From contig NZ_CP120233.1 of assembly GCF_030012985.1 (NCBI RefSeq), positions 372,001-436,000 of the forward strand: DNA of 64,000 nt. Direction: 5' to 3'. Both the position numbers and the translations under genes were made by a program. Source of the DNA: Microbulbifer sp. VAAF005. Lineage in GTDB: Bacteria; Pseudomonadota; Gammaproteobacteria; Pseudomonadales; Cellvibrionaceae. Shown one piece after another: positions 54,937 through 64,000 of the stretch. Each line of letters starts with the position of its first letter. Position 1 is the first letter of the stretch. Below the pieces are notes generated by a model. The model saw only the letters and a program-made list of their open reading frames with translations, was not told the DNA's origin and did no database searches.

Positions 54937-55647
54937 TTAAAGACTAAAAGTACGGGCAACAGAGAAGACAACTCGCTCGTCAGCCTCGCCCCAATCGAGA
55001 TTGGTATTCTCGGCGGCAATATTGAAATCAAAGCCTTCCAGGGAAGTCATATATTCCACTCTGTAGTGGTTGTACGATTTTTTAGTGTCCCAGTCCCAGT
55101 TGTCCAAATTAGTGGAGGTAGAACGGTCGACACTGAAGCGAACATTATGCCCCTCGGCAAACTCAAAGGTATGCGCCAGCATCATAATGTAGTGGCTGCC
55201 GCCGCCACCAAAATAATCCCAGCTGTACCATCCATTAGCTTCCGATTCGCCCAGGTTAGAGCTGTAGCCCAATTTGGCATAGGCTTCTGGATAATTGCCA
55301 TCATCAGAAGCGCTATCACCATGATAGGTATAGTAGGCGAGTCCTGTGTCCAGGCTCACTTTGTCGGTAAGCTGCATGAACTTACCTGCGTAAAAATCCC
55401 ACTCCAGGTTCGTATCGTTGTCGTCACCAAAGTCCACGTTGGAAGCCCAGGTGCCGATATACCAGCCGCTATCAAAACCGTAGTCCAGACTGGCTTGCAG
55501 TGCTGGGTCGTTTTGAGTCTGGCTGACGCCGTTAAAGGTGTAGTCAGTAGTCAGGTTAACAGTAGAAGACAGCTCCGCTTGGGATTGTTGGGCAAGCACC
55601 AGCAGGGAAGCACAGGTCAGTGCAGAAAGTTTCAAAGTTGATTTCAT
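54937..55647 (-). CDS. TorF-family putative porin
   Basis: A 236-residue outer-membrane protein. A signal peptide ends QQSQAEL near residue 24. The mature start LSSTVNLTTDYTFNGVSQTQNDPALQASLDYGF (by position 26-58) matches the gcw_chp/TorF family, and the protein ends with Phe-Ser-Leu after alternating beta-strand residues. It closes the betB-betA-BCCT run on the minus strand with a 62-bp gap, so it may help choline or betaine pass the outer membrane. That function is inference. Confidence 0.85.
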   Translation of the reverse strand: MKSTLKLSALTCASLLVLAQQSQAELSSTVNLTTDYTFNGVSQTQNDPALQASLDYGFDSGWYIGTWASNVDFGDDNDTNLEWDFYAGKFMQLTDKVSLDTGLAYYTYHGDSASDDGNYPEAYAKLGYSSNLGESEANGWYSWDYFGGGGSHYIMMLAHTFEFAEGHNVRFSVDRSTSTNLDNWDWDTKKSYNHYRVEYMTSLEGFDFNIAAENTNLDWGEADERVVFSVARTFSL

Positions 55648-55678
55648 TGTTCAATTACCACTTATTTATATTTTGTAG

Positions 55679-55700
55679 CCCCCGCCAAACCGGGCGGGGG
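55679..55700 (-). other. hairpin between the BCCT and porin genes of the bet run
   Basis: On the minus strand CCCCCGCC pairs with GGCGGGGG around a six-base loop. There is no T-run, so partial attenuation or mRNA stabilisation is more likely than termination. Confidence 0.5.
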
Positions 55701-55709
55701 TTTCAACAG

Positions 55710-56927
55710 TTAGCTCGCCAGTTCGATCTTGCTAAAGTCGATCTTGTTTTCTTTAGGCGAGGAGTCGATAGCTGCTACCGCCCTGAAGCGTTTCACCAGG
55801 ATGTAACCCAGGCAGCAGAAGAAAATGCCAATTACCAGGGCACCGATCCACTGGATTTGTAGGAAGTCGAGCTTGAACAACAGGGTGAGCAGGCTCATCG
55901 CTGCCAGGTTCAGCACGAAGTATTTCCACTTGCCCAGACGCGCAACAGTCATACCCAGGTTGTCGGTGTACAGGCGAATCAGGGAGTCCAGTGAGTTGAT
56001 CACGAAAGTAACACCCACAATGATCATGGCCAGGTTATAGAAGCCAGTAGTATCCAGGCCCTGGCTGGAATAGTAGTAAAGCACGGTGAACCACAGTGCG
56101 ATGGGGATGGATGGGAAGATCAGCATCGCCGCCAGCACTTGGTAAGTACGCAGACCGCCCACAAAGCGGGAGGTAAACTGGCCAATCATAATGCTCCACG
56201 CAAACCACCAGAACAGGTAGAACTCGTGGTAGTCATTCAGCGGCAGCACGAACTGGTGGATATTGCCGAAGTAACCGCCGAGCAGCGCAAAGGTGGAAGT
56301 GAAGTCGCCAACGCTACCGTTCTCACCGGTAAAGGCGCCTACCCACATTACCGCGATCAGGCCAATAAACATCCAGGTAGTCGCCAGACTGAGGAAGCGT
56401 ACATAGCGCAGGCTGGTGGATGAGTAGACCGCAGCGGCGATCACGGCAAATACGATCAGGTAGAAGGTACCAACAATGGTTTCACCATCGCCAACCTGTG
56501 GCAGATACCAGGGCAAGTTGCTAAGCAGCAGGTAGGCGGTAAACGCGCAGGTACCGATAATCACCACGTTGTTGATCAGCTTTACCAGGCCGATCTCAAA
56601 GAATTTAACTTTGGGCTCGATAATGCAGAAGTAAAAACAGGTGAGGAAGTAGAAACCCCAGATCAGGAAGGCCCAAAAACCAAACTCAATCGCGAGTGCG
56701 TTGGTGAAGCCATATTCTGGGTTTGCGGCTAGGTCTGCATAGCCACCGAACTCGGTGAGGGGGAACATGATCAGGCCTACATCGAGGCCGGAGGTGAAAA
56801 GGATCGCTATAAAAGTGAAGGTTTTGACCGGGGTCACCCCGACCATCTTCACATTTCCCCATTTAATCAGCGAGAAAATTATTGCCGTGAAGGTAAATAA
56901 TAATCCCGCAGAAAGCCAAGCTGTCAT
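55710..56927 (-). CDS. BCCT-like transporter of the bet operon (probable choline carrier)
   Basis: A 405-residue membrane protein with about 10 helices, shorter and more divergent than the two BCCT proteins at 50289 and 53213. The helix FYLFWWFAWSIMIGQFTSRFVGGLRTYQVL (by position about 230-259) is the BCCT signature W-x-x-A-W...G-x-F-x-S-R with the charged loop. It follows betA on the same strand, so it probably imports choline for oxidation. ATG at 56927 with CTGGAGACTC upstream is used. The usual N-terminal BCCT helices appear shortened. Confidence 0.8.
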   Translation of the reverse strand: MTAWLSAGLLFTFTAIIFSLIKWGNVKMVGVTPVKTFTFIAILFTSGLDVGLIMFPLTEFGGYADLAANPEYGFTNALAIEFGFWAFLIWGFYFLTCFYFCIIEPKVKFFEIGLVKLINNVVIIGTCAFTAYLLLSNLPWYLPQVGDGETIVGTFYLIVFAVIAAAVYSSTSLRYVRFLSLATTWMFIGLIAVMWVGAFTGENGSVGDFTSTFALLGGYFGNIHQFVLPLNDYHEFYLFWWFAWSIMIGQFTSRFVGGLRTYQVLAAMLIFPSIPIALWFTVLYYYSSQGLDTTGFYNLAMIIVGVTFVINSLDSLIRLYTDNLGMTVARLGKWKYFVLNLAAMSLLTLLFKLDFLQIQWIGALVIGIFFCCLGYILVKRFRAVAAIDSSPKENKIDFSKIELAS

Positions 56928-57050
56928 GCTGAGTCTCCAGCTAGTTATTGGTATGCCGGCGCCCCTCAAGGGCGTTGCTGTGCGAGATTTGAGTATCCCC
57001 GTCGCAGTTGAAGGGGGCAGTCAAATCTCTGCCAGAGCGCCGACGAAAAA

Positions 57051-58724
57051 TCAGCTAACTGAGCGCGCAGGGCGGCCAGGTCGCTGAGTGCTGGTAGCCT
57101 TGGTCGCTACCGGTGCCTCGGAGGGCGCCAATACTGGGTGCCCTAAAATCAGGTCAGCAGCCCGCTCCGCCACCATAATGGTGGGCGCATTCAGGTTGCC
57201 GTTGGGAATGGTCGGAAAGATGGAGGAATCTACAACTCTCAAGCCCTGCAATCCGTGTACACGGGTTTCCGGGTCTACCACTGCCATTGCATCAGTGCCC
57301 ATCTTGCAGGAGCAGGATGGGTGGTAAGCACTCTCGACGGATTCCCGTACGAAAGCGTCAATTTGTTCATCAGTCTGGATATCGGTGCCGGGCTGGATTT
57401 CATCGCCTCGGTATTCGTCGAAAGCTGGCTGATTGATAATCTCGCGAGTCAGTCGCACACAAGCACGGAAACCCTCGATGTCCTCTTTCTCCTGCAAATA
57501 GTTGAACAGGATTGAAGGGGATTGCTTGGGATCACTGCTCACTACTTTGACCCTGCCGCGACTCTTGGGCTTGTTGTGCCCAATATGCACCTGGAAGCCG
57601 TGGCCATCGAATGCTTCGCGGCCGTCATAGCGCATGGCTGCTGGCAGGAAGTGATATTGCAGGTCCGGCCACTCCACATTTTCTTTGGAGCGAATAAAAC
57701 CGCAGGACTCGAAATGGTTGGTGGCTCCGAGACCATCCTTCTTCAGTATCCAACGAGCGCCGATCAGGAATTTATTCCACGGATCGAGCTTGCCATTCAG
57801 GGAAATCGGTTGGTTGCAGCGGAACTGGAAATAGAACTCCAGATGGTCCTGCAAGTTTTGGCCGACGCCGGGGAGTTCGTGTTGGAGTTCGATACCGGCT
57901 TCTGCCAGAGTGTCTGGATCTCCGATTCCGGAGAGCTGAAGAAGGTGAGGGGAGCCGATGGGACCTGCGCTGAGGATGACCTCCTGCCGCGCCTTGAATT
58001 CCAGGGTCTTTCCCCTGCGTTCAAGTTTGATTCCGACTGCCCGTTTACCTTCCAGAATCACCTTATGCACAGTGGCGTGGGTCAATACCGTCAAATTGGG
58101 GCGCTGCATTGCCGGTTTTAGGTAAGCGTTGGCGGTAGACCAACGCTTACCATCTTTTACCGTCATATGCATGGGGCCAAAGCCCTCTTGCTGCTCACCA
58201 TTGTAATCTGCGGTGTAGTCGTAGCCAGCTTCCTTGCCAGCTTCGATAAAGGCTCCATAAAGGGGGTTGGCCATTTCATTGCCGTTATTGACCCCCAGTG
58301 GACCTTCGTCACCACGGTAATCGTCACCGCCGAAAGCCCAGGTCTCAGAGCGTTTAAAGTAGGGCAGGCAGTGGGCGTAATCCCAGCCTTCGGCGCCGTG
58401 CTGTGCCCACTCATCAAAGTCTTTAGCGTGCCCGCGCACGTAAACCATCCCGTTAATCGAGGAGGAACCACCGAGTACCTTGCCCCTGGGGCAGTGCATA
58501 CTGCGGTTATCCAAGTGGGGCTCCGGTTCAGTCGTAAACTGCCAGGCGTACTTCTCAGTATTCATGGGGATGGACAGCGCGGTGGGCATCTGGATAAAGA
58601 TGCTGCGATCGCTGCCACCGGTCTCTACCAGGAGGACTTTTTTATCTTCCTGGGCAGACAGGCGGTTGGCCAGAACGCAACCGGCAGAGCCGGCGCCGAC
58701 AATGATGTAGTCAAACTCACTCAT
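57051..58724 (-). CDS. betA: choline dehydrogenase
   Basis: A 557-residue GMC-family flavoprotein that oxidises choline to betaine aldehyde at the inner membrane. [23 protein letters not shown] is the FAD turn; [29 protein letters not shown] (by position about 79-107) and [16 protein letters not shown] are GMC signatures; the catalytic His is in [11 protein letters not shown] and the second active-site region is [17 protein letters not shown]. The stop of betB is 12 bp upstream, so the two are coupled. Length and motifs match BetA of other gammaproteobacteria. Confidence 0.94.
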   Translation of the reverse strand: MSEFDYIIVGAGSAGCVLANRLSAQEDKKVLLVETGGSDRSIFIQMPTALSIPMNTEKYAWQFTTEPEPHLDNRSMHCPRGKVLGGSSSINGMVYVRGHAKDFDEWAQHGAEGWDYAHCLPYFKRSETWAFGGDDYRGDEGPLGVNNGNEMANPLYGAFIEAGKEAGYDYTADYNGEQQEGFGPMHMTVKDGKRWSTANAYLKPAMQRPNLTVLTHATVHKVILEGKRAVGIKLERRGKTLEFKARQEVILSAGPIGSPHLLQLSGIGDPDTLAEAGIELQHELPGVGQNLQDHLEFYFQFRCNQPISLNGKLDPWNKFLIGARWILKKDGLGATNHFESCGFIRSKENVEWPDLQYHFLPAAMRYDGREAFDGHGFQVHIGHNKPKSRGRVKVVSSDPKQSPSILFNYLQEKEDIEGFRACVRLTREIINQPAFDEYRGDEIQPGTDIQTDEQIDAFVRESVESAYHPSCSCKMGTDAMAVVDPETRVHGLQGLRVVDSSIFPTIPNGNLNAPTIMVAERAADLILGHPVLAPSEAPVATKATSTQRPGRPARSVS

Positions 58725-58736
58725 ACAGGGTACCGC

Positions 58737-60200
58737 TTAAAATGGACTTTCCAGTGGTGCCAGGCCCACATATACCGCTTTTAGCTGGGTGTAGTGGTTC
58801 AGGGTCGCAAGTCCATTTTCGCGTCCGATTCCGGATAACTTGTATCCGCCCACCGGCATTTCTGCCGGGGAGGCGCCGTAGGCATTAATCCAGCAGATGC
58901 CCGCTTGCATCTGGTGGATCACACGGTGGGCGCGGGTGATATCACGGGTAAATACGCCGGCGGCAAGGCCCAAACGGGTATCGTTAGCGCGGCGGATCAC
59001 TTCGTCTTCGTCATCAAAAACCAGTACCGACATTACCGGGCCGAAGATCTCTTCGCGGCAGATGGTCATATCGTCATGACAGTCGGTGAATACGGTGGGA
59101 GCAACGAAGTAACCGTTAGGTGAATTTTCTGGTGAAAGGGTGTGACCGCCGCAGAACAGGGTCGCGCCTTCCTCTTTACCCTTGCTGATGTAGTCCATTA
59201 CCAGTTGCTGGTGCTTGGCAGAAATCAGGGCGCCGAAGTTGGTGTCTGGATTCATCGGATCACCGGCAATAATATTTTGCTCAACACGCTCTTTAAGGCG
59301 AGCGAGGAACTGATCGTGGATGCTACGGTGTACAAATACCCGGGTACCGTTGGTGCAGATTTCGCCCTGGGTGTAGAAGTTGCCCAGCATGGCAGCAGAA
59401 ACGGCTTGCTCCAGGTCGGCATCATCAAAGATCACCAGCGGGGACTTGCCTCCCAGCTCCATGGTGACTTCTTTCAGATTGGAAGCCGCTGCGGCCATCA
59501 CTTTCTTGCCGGTACCCACTTCGCCGGTAAAGGAAACCTTGGCGATATCCGGGTGGTTAGTCAGCCAGGCACCCACGGCGCCATCGCCCTGGATTACGTT
59601 GAAAACACCCGGGGGCATGCCCGCTTCAATAAAGATTTCAGCCAACTTTAAAGCACCTTTGGGGGTCTCTTCGGAAGGCTTGAAAATCATGGCGTTACCG
59701 CAGGCCAGGGCCGGGGCGGCTTTCCAGCAAGCGATTTGTAAGGGGTAGTTCCAGGCACCGATTCCGGCGCAGATGCCCAGGGGCTCGCGGCGGGTGTAGT
59801 AGAAGTCCTCACCAACTTGCTGCTGATTGCCTTCAATGCCTGCAGCCAGGCCGGCAAAGAATTCGATAGAGTCAGCCCCAGTCACCACGTCGACAACACT
59901 GGCTTCCTGCCAGGGCTTGCCGGTATCAGCCACTTCGATAGCTGCCAGTTCGTCGTTGCGCTCGCGCAACAGTGCTACTGCTTTCAGCAGGATGCGGCTG
60001 CGTTCGACCGGCATCATCGCTGACCACTGGGCAAAACCGCGCTTAGCGCTCTCGATGGTTTCTGTGAGTACCTTCTCGTCGGCAACCTCAACCTGATAGC
60101 TGACCTCGTTGGTCGCCGGGTTATATACATCAAAGCACTCGCCGCTCTCATTCGACAGGTAGCGGCCGTCTACAAAATTCCGTTGTTTGTCCAGTGACAT
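58737..60200 (-). CDS. betB: betaine-aldehyde dehydrogenase
   Basis: A 487-residue NAD(P)-dependent aldehyde dehydrogenase converting betaine aldehyde to glycine betaine. Markers are the Rossmann segment [30 protein letters not shown], the general-base Glu in [11 protein letters not shown], and the catalytic Cys in [14 protein letters not shown]. The BetB-typical [18 protein letters not shown] is at about 150-167. ATG at 60200 with GGAGAG upstream is preferred to a start four codons earlier. It is the first gene of the run; no betI repressor gene precedes it. Confidence 0.95.
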   Translation of the reverse strand: MSLDKQRNFVDGRYLSNESGECFDVYNPATNEVSYQVEVADEKVLTETIESAKRGFAQWSAMMPVERSRILLKAVALLRERNDELAAIEVADTGKPWQEASVVDVVTGADSIEFFAGLAAGIEGNQQQVGEDFYYTRREPLGICAGIGAWNYPLQIACWKAAPALACGNAMIFKPSEETPKGALKLAEIFIEAGMPPGVFNVIQGDGAVGAWLTNHPDIAKVSFTGEVGTGKKVMAAAASNLKEVTMELGGKSPLVIFDDADLEQAVSAAMLGNFYTQGEICTNGTRVFVHRSIHDQFLARLKERVEQNIIAGDPMNPDTNFGALISAKHQQLVMDYISKGKEEGATLFCGGHTLSPENSPNGYFVAPTVFTDCHDDMTICREEIFGPVMSVLVFDDEDEVIRRANDTRLGLAAGVFTRDITRAHRVIHQMQAGICWINAYGASPAEMPVGGYKLSGIGRENGLATLNHYTQLKAVYVGLAPLESPF

Positions 60201-60212
60201 CTGTCTCTCCAT

Positions 60213-60729
60213 ACTGCTTTAACAGAGGGTCAGTCGGTTGTTCGTTGGCGATGGACTTGAAGGGCGCAATGGGCCGATCGTGAAGGTCCAGTCATCATAA
60301 AAAAGGGCCGGTCTGACGAAGACATTTGTCCCTAATCGTCAGATTCCAGCCCGGGCTCGATAGTCGTTGATCGAGCGATATGACACAAAATGTAACATAT
60401 TTTTAATTTGAACTCTAATTGTTAGCACTCAATGCAACAAAGCTGGCGGATTCGTAGGAGGATTTATTTTTCAGCGACTACAGAGTTAATCCGTATTTTC
60501 AAGGGTTAAAAGTGGGCTGGGTTGGGCCAAAAATCTCATTTGAACTCTATAAAAAGCACTGTATAAATTTTGCTCAACCTGGCTGTCTCGGGGTCAAGTC
60601 AGGTGCCCGAAGGGCGGGGGCTTCGGCCGGCAGGAGATAGAGTTTGTCGCTTTTGGGGGAGGAGGCTTTAGCTGGTGAAGGTCTGGCAGGTGGGGAGGCT
60701 CTACCTCCCCAGAATTACTTTGAGTGAAT
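60213..60729. other. 517-bp intergenic region upstream of betB
   Basis: No gene was recognised. A hairpin GGGGAGG/CCTCCCC at 60692-60710 may end the symporter transcript on the minus strand, though no T-run follows. TTTGAACTCTAA-like motifs at about 60407 and 60538 are direct repeats of unknown meaning. A bet promoter must lie in its first ~200 bp. Confidence 0.4.
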
Positions 60730-62148
60730 TTAACTGTTTGCTTCGCGTAAAGTGGAGGTTTGGCGGTTCAGGCTGGCCAGATATAGCACTGCTAACCCAG
60801 CTGCAATACCCGGCAATCCCTCATAGATCACGCCGTGATACCCCAGTAGCCGCCAGGTAATCGCTGCTGTAAAGCCGATAATCACTGCTGCGATAGAGGT
60901 TGCCTGGGATGGCTTGCCCCCAAAACACAGTACCAGGAGTAGGGGCCCAAATGCGCTGGCAAGTCCCGACCAAGCGAAAATTACCAGGCTGAACACACTT
61001 TGACTATTGCCGAGCGCCAACAGCAATGCGCCGCCGGTTATGGCAACTGTGATAAGCTTGAGAAACCAGGTTTTTTCAATCTTGTGCGGAAGAATATCGT
61101 GGGTAATGGCTGCGGAGCAGCTGAGAAGCAGGGAGTCTGCGGTGGACATGGTTGCGGCAAAGATACCAGCCAGGATCAGCCCAACAAAAACAGGGGGCAA
61201 CAAATCCATAGCCATGGTGGGAAGAGCAAGCTCCGCATCAAAGCTCCCTGTGTCGGCAATAAACACTCTGGATAGCAGGCCGACCCCGGTGGCCATACAA
61301 TAGAAAAGTATGAACCACAGATAGTACCAGGCCCTTGCCCGGTTCATCTTGCTGGAATCCTTCAGGGTCATAAATCGAACCATAACGTGGGGTTGTCCAA
61401 TCACAGACAATCCAGCAAACCCCCAACTGATCACAAAGAGTATCACCCCGCCCCAGCCCGCAAAGGCAAGTCCCTCGGGAAGCCAATGGGTAAAACCTTC
61501 GATAGCCTTCATTTGTATCGCCGCACTGGTGATACCACCCAAGTTGGCAAGGGCGACGGCTAGAAGTGCTGCCATAGCCCCCATCATAACGATGGATTGG
61601 GCCGCATCAGTCCAAATGGACGCGCGGATGCCGCCAGCTAAACAGTAGAGGCAAACAAGCACGGCTCCAACTACAGCACCGGACCAAAGGGGCCAATCCA
61701 GCAGTACGTGCAGGGCTTTGCTGCCGGCAACCATTTGGGCAGAGGCATACGTTAATAAAAACAGCAGGGAAATGATGCCGATCAGGCGCTGCAGGGCTGA
61801 GTACTTCTGTCCGTGCCAATTACTGAGAACACCTGCGTAGCTGACTTCACCACTTGAACTGGTAGCGGTCCTTAATCGCTTGTGTACATAGAGGGAAGCC
61901 AGAAAATCACCGGCAATCCACCCCACCATCAACCAGATGGAGGCCAACCCAGTGGTGTAGGTATAGCCGATAACCCCGATAAACATATAACCGCTATTGT
62001 TCGTTGCCACGGCAGACAACCCCACCAGCCAGGGGGAGACACCACTGCTGGCAAGGTAATAGTCGGCTTTGGTTTGACGGCTGAACATCGCAGAAGAGAG
62101 GCCGACCAGAGTGAACAAAAGTAAAAAACCAAGAAATGAATAGATCAT
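60730..62148 (-). CDS. sodium/solute symporter (SSS family, PutP-like)
   Basis: A 472-residue carrier with about 13 helices. The N-terminal FTLVGLSSAMFSRQTKADYYLASSGVSPWLVGLSAVATNNSGYMFIG (by position 15-61) and the mid-protein GGIRASIWTDAAQSIVM are PutP/SSS signatures; AGIFAATMSTADSLLLSCSAAITHDI holds the sodium-site Ser/Thr pattern. Proline or a related osmolyte is the likely substrate, in keeping with the surrounding solute genes. ATG at 62148 with AGGATTGCCG upstream is used over a TTG two codons earlier. Confidence 0.88.
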   Translation of the reverse strand: MIYSFLGFLLLFTLVGLSSAMFSRQTKADYYLASSGVSPWLVGLSAVATNNSGYMFIGVIGYTYTTGLASIWLMVGWIAGDFLASLYVHKRLRTATSSSGEVSYAGVLSNWHGQKYSALQRLIGIISLLFLLTYASAQMVAGSKALHVLLDWPLWSGAVVGAVLVCLYCLAGGIRASIWTDAAQSIVMMGAMAALLAVALANLGGITSAAIQMKAIEGFTHWLPEGLAFAGWGGVILFVISWGFAGLSVIGQPHVMVRFMTLKDSSKMNRARAWYYLWFILFYCMATGVGLLSRVFIADTGSFDAELALPTMAMDLLPPVFVGLILAGIFAATMSTADSLLLSCSAAITHDILPHKIEKTWFLKLITVAITGGALLLALGNSQSVFSLVIFAWSGLASAFGPLLLVLCFGGKPSQATSIAAVIIGFTAAITWRLLGYHGVIYEGLPGIAAGLAVLYLASLNRQTSTLREANS

Positions 62149-62215
62149 CGGCAATCCTATTATTTTTATCCCGTATTATTTTATGGGTTGGTCTTCAGAG
62201 GTTATCCGAATATTT

Positions 62216-63133
62216 CTAGCTCCCCTTGCCACCACTTTGCGGCGAGGGAGTATTGGCAATAACCTGGTCGAGTTCCTCAAATACTTCACTTTCCGCTAGA
62301 GGCTGTAAGGCACTATCAACCAGGATTTCATCGCGGTAGCTTTCCCGCCTTTTAATGGCTTCCGCCAGATAACGCAGCGCTTCATCAAATTGACCCATGG
62401 CAGTATGGGCGCATGCCAGTTGGTAGAAGGCATGGCTGTTATCTGGATCAATACCCAGGGCCTGGTGACAAAGATTGGCGGCCCACTGGGGTTCATTGAG
62501 CTCCAGCACTGCATCAGCTTTATAGGTAAGGGCTTCTACATCCTCGTGACGGAGGCGCAGAATCTCGTCGTAAATGGCAATTTTATTTGCCACTGAGGAT
62601 TCTTGTTGGGCGCGTAGCCACAGGGACTGTACTTCCTGGGTTAGCTCGATTTCCTCGCGGTTTTCTTCAATATGCTGTGTTTTCTGTTGAAGCTGCTTCT
62701 CTATAACTTCCAAGCGCTTTTCGTATTCCTGGACCAGCTTTGAGATTTCCTCATCGGCCAGGGAGTGCACCCGCTCTTTAATATCCTGGAATGACCGCCA
62801 ACCAACTAAAACCAAAATTGAAGTGGCGGCGGCTATCAAGTAGAAAAAGTAGGTAACCGTATCGGTTGCGTAGGCTACGGCTCGATCGACAGAGTTGTGT
62901 TCACGATCGACAATTTGCTGGATCAATTCTTGCTTGGCATTAGCCTGATCGATTCGCAGCTGCTTAATTTCGTCGAGCATATAGCGCTCGACGAAGGGTG
63001 TGTATAAGGGCTTCTCAAGGGTGTCGACCTCGCTTTGCGTACTGTCTTTTTTCTTTTCTTCCGCTTCCTGGGAAATAGAGGTGGCGGAAGTAAATAAAAA
63101 GAGCAGGGCACAAAGGCTCAGGATGCGAGGCAT
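62216..63133 (-). CDS. membrane-anchored TPR protein
   Basis: A 305-residue protein. A signal peptide (about 1-21) precedes a periplasmic helix region, a membrane helix at about 93-111 (TYFFYLIAAATSILVLVGW), a coiled coil (about 118-170, EKRLEVIEKQLQQKTQHIEENREE by position) and TPR units at about 195-265 (AFYQLACAHTAMGQFDEALRYLAEAIKR). It likely acts as a scaffold. Its start overlaps the 3' end of the aspartokinase gene by 16 bases, so the two are cotranscribed. No specific function is recognised. Confidence 0.75.
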   Translation of the reverse strand: MPRILSLCALLFLFTSATSISQEAEEKKKDSTQSEVDTLEKPLYTPFVERYMLDEIKQLRIDQANAKQELIQQIVDREHNSVDRAVAYATDTVTYFFYLIAAATSILVLVGWRSFQDIKERVHSLADEEISKLVQEYEKRLEVIEKQLQQKTQHIEENREEIELTQEVQSLWLRAQQESSVANKIAIYDEILRLRHEDVEALTYKADAVLELNEPQWAANLCHQALGIDPDNSHAFYQLACAHTAMGQFDEALRYLAEAIKRRESYRDEILVDSALQPLAESEVFEELDQVIANTPSPQSGGKGS

Positions 63134-64000
63134 ATCGCCGTCCCGTGATTGTAAATTTCTACCAGTGCCTCGTGTAGTGTCCGAACGGCTGCGTCATAGT
63201 CTGGCTCGTTAACGATGAACTGCATATCCACATGACGCAGGGACTGGTGCATGGCGAGCACGCGGATATTGCTTTTGGACATCGACTGCACCGCTTTGGC
63301 CAACACGCCGGGGATTTGCATATCGCTACCGATGGCTGAAACTATGGCGACTTTGCGCTGGTTCAGTTCGGCTTCGGGAAAATGCTCTTCCAATGCAGCC
63401 TGAATCCGCTTGATTGTTTTCAAGTTGGTGGAGAGGAAATGGGTAAGGGTATTGGCATTAGTGTCTTTGGAAATAATGTGGGCTTTGAAGCGCTTGATCA
63501 CCAGTAGCACTTCGCGATCATAATCGTGGATGCTGCCCGCCATATCCTGGTCAAACAACTCCAGGGCGTAAACCCCTTTACAGCCGGCAATAATTTCCAC
63601 TCGTGGAGAGTCGCTGATGTAATCACCAGTAATCAGGGTGCCGGCGTGCTCGGGCTCGAAGGTGTTTTTCACCCTGAGAGGGATATTTTGTTGGCGCAGC
63701 CCCTTAGCGGCTTTGGGGTGAATCGCTTCCATACCCAGGTTGGCCAACTGGTCGGCCACATCGTAATTGGTGCGGCCAATGGGTACTGCATTTCCCTCTC
63801 CCACCAGGCGAGGGTCTGCACTGCTCAGGTGGAACTCTTTGTGAATCACCGCCTCCTTTGCCCCGGTAAGGACGGCGAGACGACTGAAAGTCATCTCGCT
63901 GTAGCCCCGATCAAACGAGATCAGCAGGCCTTTATCGCTATGGGCATAGCCGGTAACAATGGGCAGCTGCCTGCTTAAGTCGATAGTGGCAAAGGCATCC
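63118..64000 (-). CDS. aspartate kinase, 3' part (ectoine-type)
   Basis: The frame runs off the window edge; about 294 C-terminal residues are visible. They begin DAFATIDLSRQLPIVTGY and include FDRGYSEMTFSRLAVLTGAKEAVIHKEFHLSSADPRLVG (by position at the start of the visible part), the end of the kinase domain of Ask_Ect proteins, which supply aspartyl phosphate for ectoine synthesis. Two ACT domains follow (VALVSAIGSDMQIPGVLA-like VAIVSAIGSDMQIPGVLAK and the second at the C-terminus). The ectABC genes would be upstream, outside the window. An ordinary lysC is the alternative. Confidence 0.82.
   Translation of the reverse strand, partial: DAFATIDLSRQLPIVTGYAHSDKGLLISFDRGYSEMTFSRLAVLTGAKEAVIHKEFHLSSADPRLVGEGNAVPIGRTNYDVADQLANLGMEAIHPKAAKGLRQQNIPLRVKNTFEPEHAGTLITGDYISDSPRVEIIAGCKGVYALELFDQDMAGSIHDYDREVLLVIKRFKAHIISKDTNANTLTHFLSTNLKTIKRIQAALEEHFPEAELNQRKVAIVSAIGSDMQIPGVLAKAVQSMSKSNIRVLAMHQSLRHVDMQFIVNEPDYDAAVRTLHEALVEIYNHGTAICLAS

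Noticed and set aside
55066..55641. 191-codon plus-strand frame opposite the TorF-type porin
   Set aside because: Antisense shadow; the porin has a signal peptide and terminal beta strand on the minus strand.
57522..58784. Long plus-strand frames (199 and 205 codons) opposite betA
   Set aside because: They mirror betA on the other strand, a common result of its codon usage. They carry no family motif or ribosome-binding site.
59142..59651. 169-codon plus-strand frame opposite betB
   Set aside because: Antisense shadow of a gene with strong family motifs.
1..64000. CRISPR arrays, tRNA and rRNA genes
   Set aside because: No regularly spaced repeats and no tRNA- or rRNA-like segments were noticed when reading both strands by eye; a covariance-model search would settle it.

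Overview
The window comes from a gammaproteobacterial chromosome. Gene content suggests a marine, Cellvibrionales-type organism such as Microbulbifer: TonB-dependent uptake of glycosides, several BCCT osmolyte carriers, choline-to-betaine genes, an ectoine-type aspartokinase and a TorF-type porin. That placement is inference from gene content; no rRNA or tRNA gene was seen.

Layout. (1) 0-5.6 kb, housekeeping: start of an arsenate-reductase-like gene, xthA, prc, a 5'-truncated SDR, a thioredoxin-fold protein and a lipocalin. (2) 5.8-19.8 kb, a sugar locus: FAD oxidoreductase, Gfo/Idh/MocA oxidoreductase, two TIM-barrel isomerase-like proteins, MFS carrier, LacI regulator, DUF1080 (3-keto-glycoside hydrolase type) lipoprotein, a private TatA, a GMC oxidoreductase with its gluconate-dehydrogenase-subunit-3-type Tat lipoprotein, and a TonB-dependent receptor. 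Three copies of one LacI-type palindrome tie it together. The parts fit periplasmic 3-oxidation of glycosides, hydrolysis of the keto-glycoside, and uptake. (3) 19.9-21.3 kb: a 24-residue ORF with a strong ribosome-binding site, ending Thr-Thr-Cys, followed by a hairpin and a SagB-type FMN dehydrogenase. This is the best candidate for an undescribed modified-peptide system. (4) 21.5-26.8 kb: TetR regulator and RND efflux adaptor and pump. (5) 27-32.7 kb: an A+T-richer accessory stretch with decayed IS256, IS630, ISAs1 and IS30 pieces, a duplicated unknown gene, an Stv-like protein and a methyltransferase.

(6) 32.8-43.7 kb, mixed metabolic genes: azoR with a divergent LysR, a frameshifted PhnD/selenate-type binding protein, a 270-bp MITE-like element, an alpha/beta hydrolase, DUF1097, SDR with a divergent LysR, a metzincin protease, an MscS channel and a flavodoxin-like reductase. 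(7) 44-50 kb, accessory: small unknown genes, an intact IS3-family element that splits a small membrane-protein gene, a zinc-binding small protein, a macro-domain protein, and a divergent tyrosine recombinase / KfrA-like pair around a 32-bp core-site-like inverted repeat (TnpS/TnpT type). (8) 50-64 kb, compatible solutes: two paralogous BCCT carriers flanking an M15 peptidase lipoprotein, the minus-strand run betB-betA-BCCT-porin, a sodium/solute symporter, a TPR membrane protein, and the 3' part of an aspartokinase.

Starts were moved from the longest ORF where a ribosome-binding site, signal peptide or paralogue alignment favoured an internal codon. All family names come from reading motifs, without database searches.
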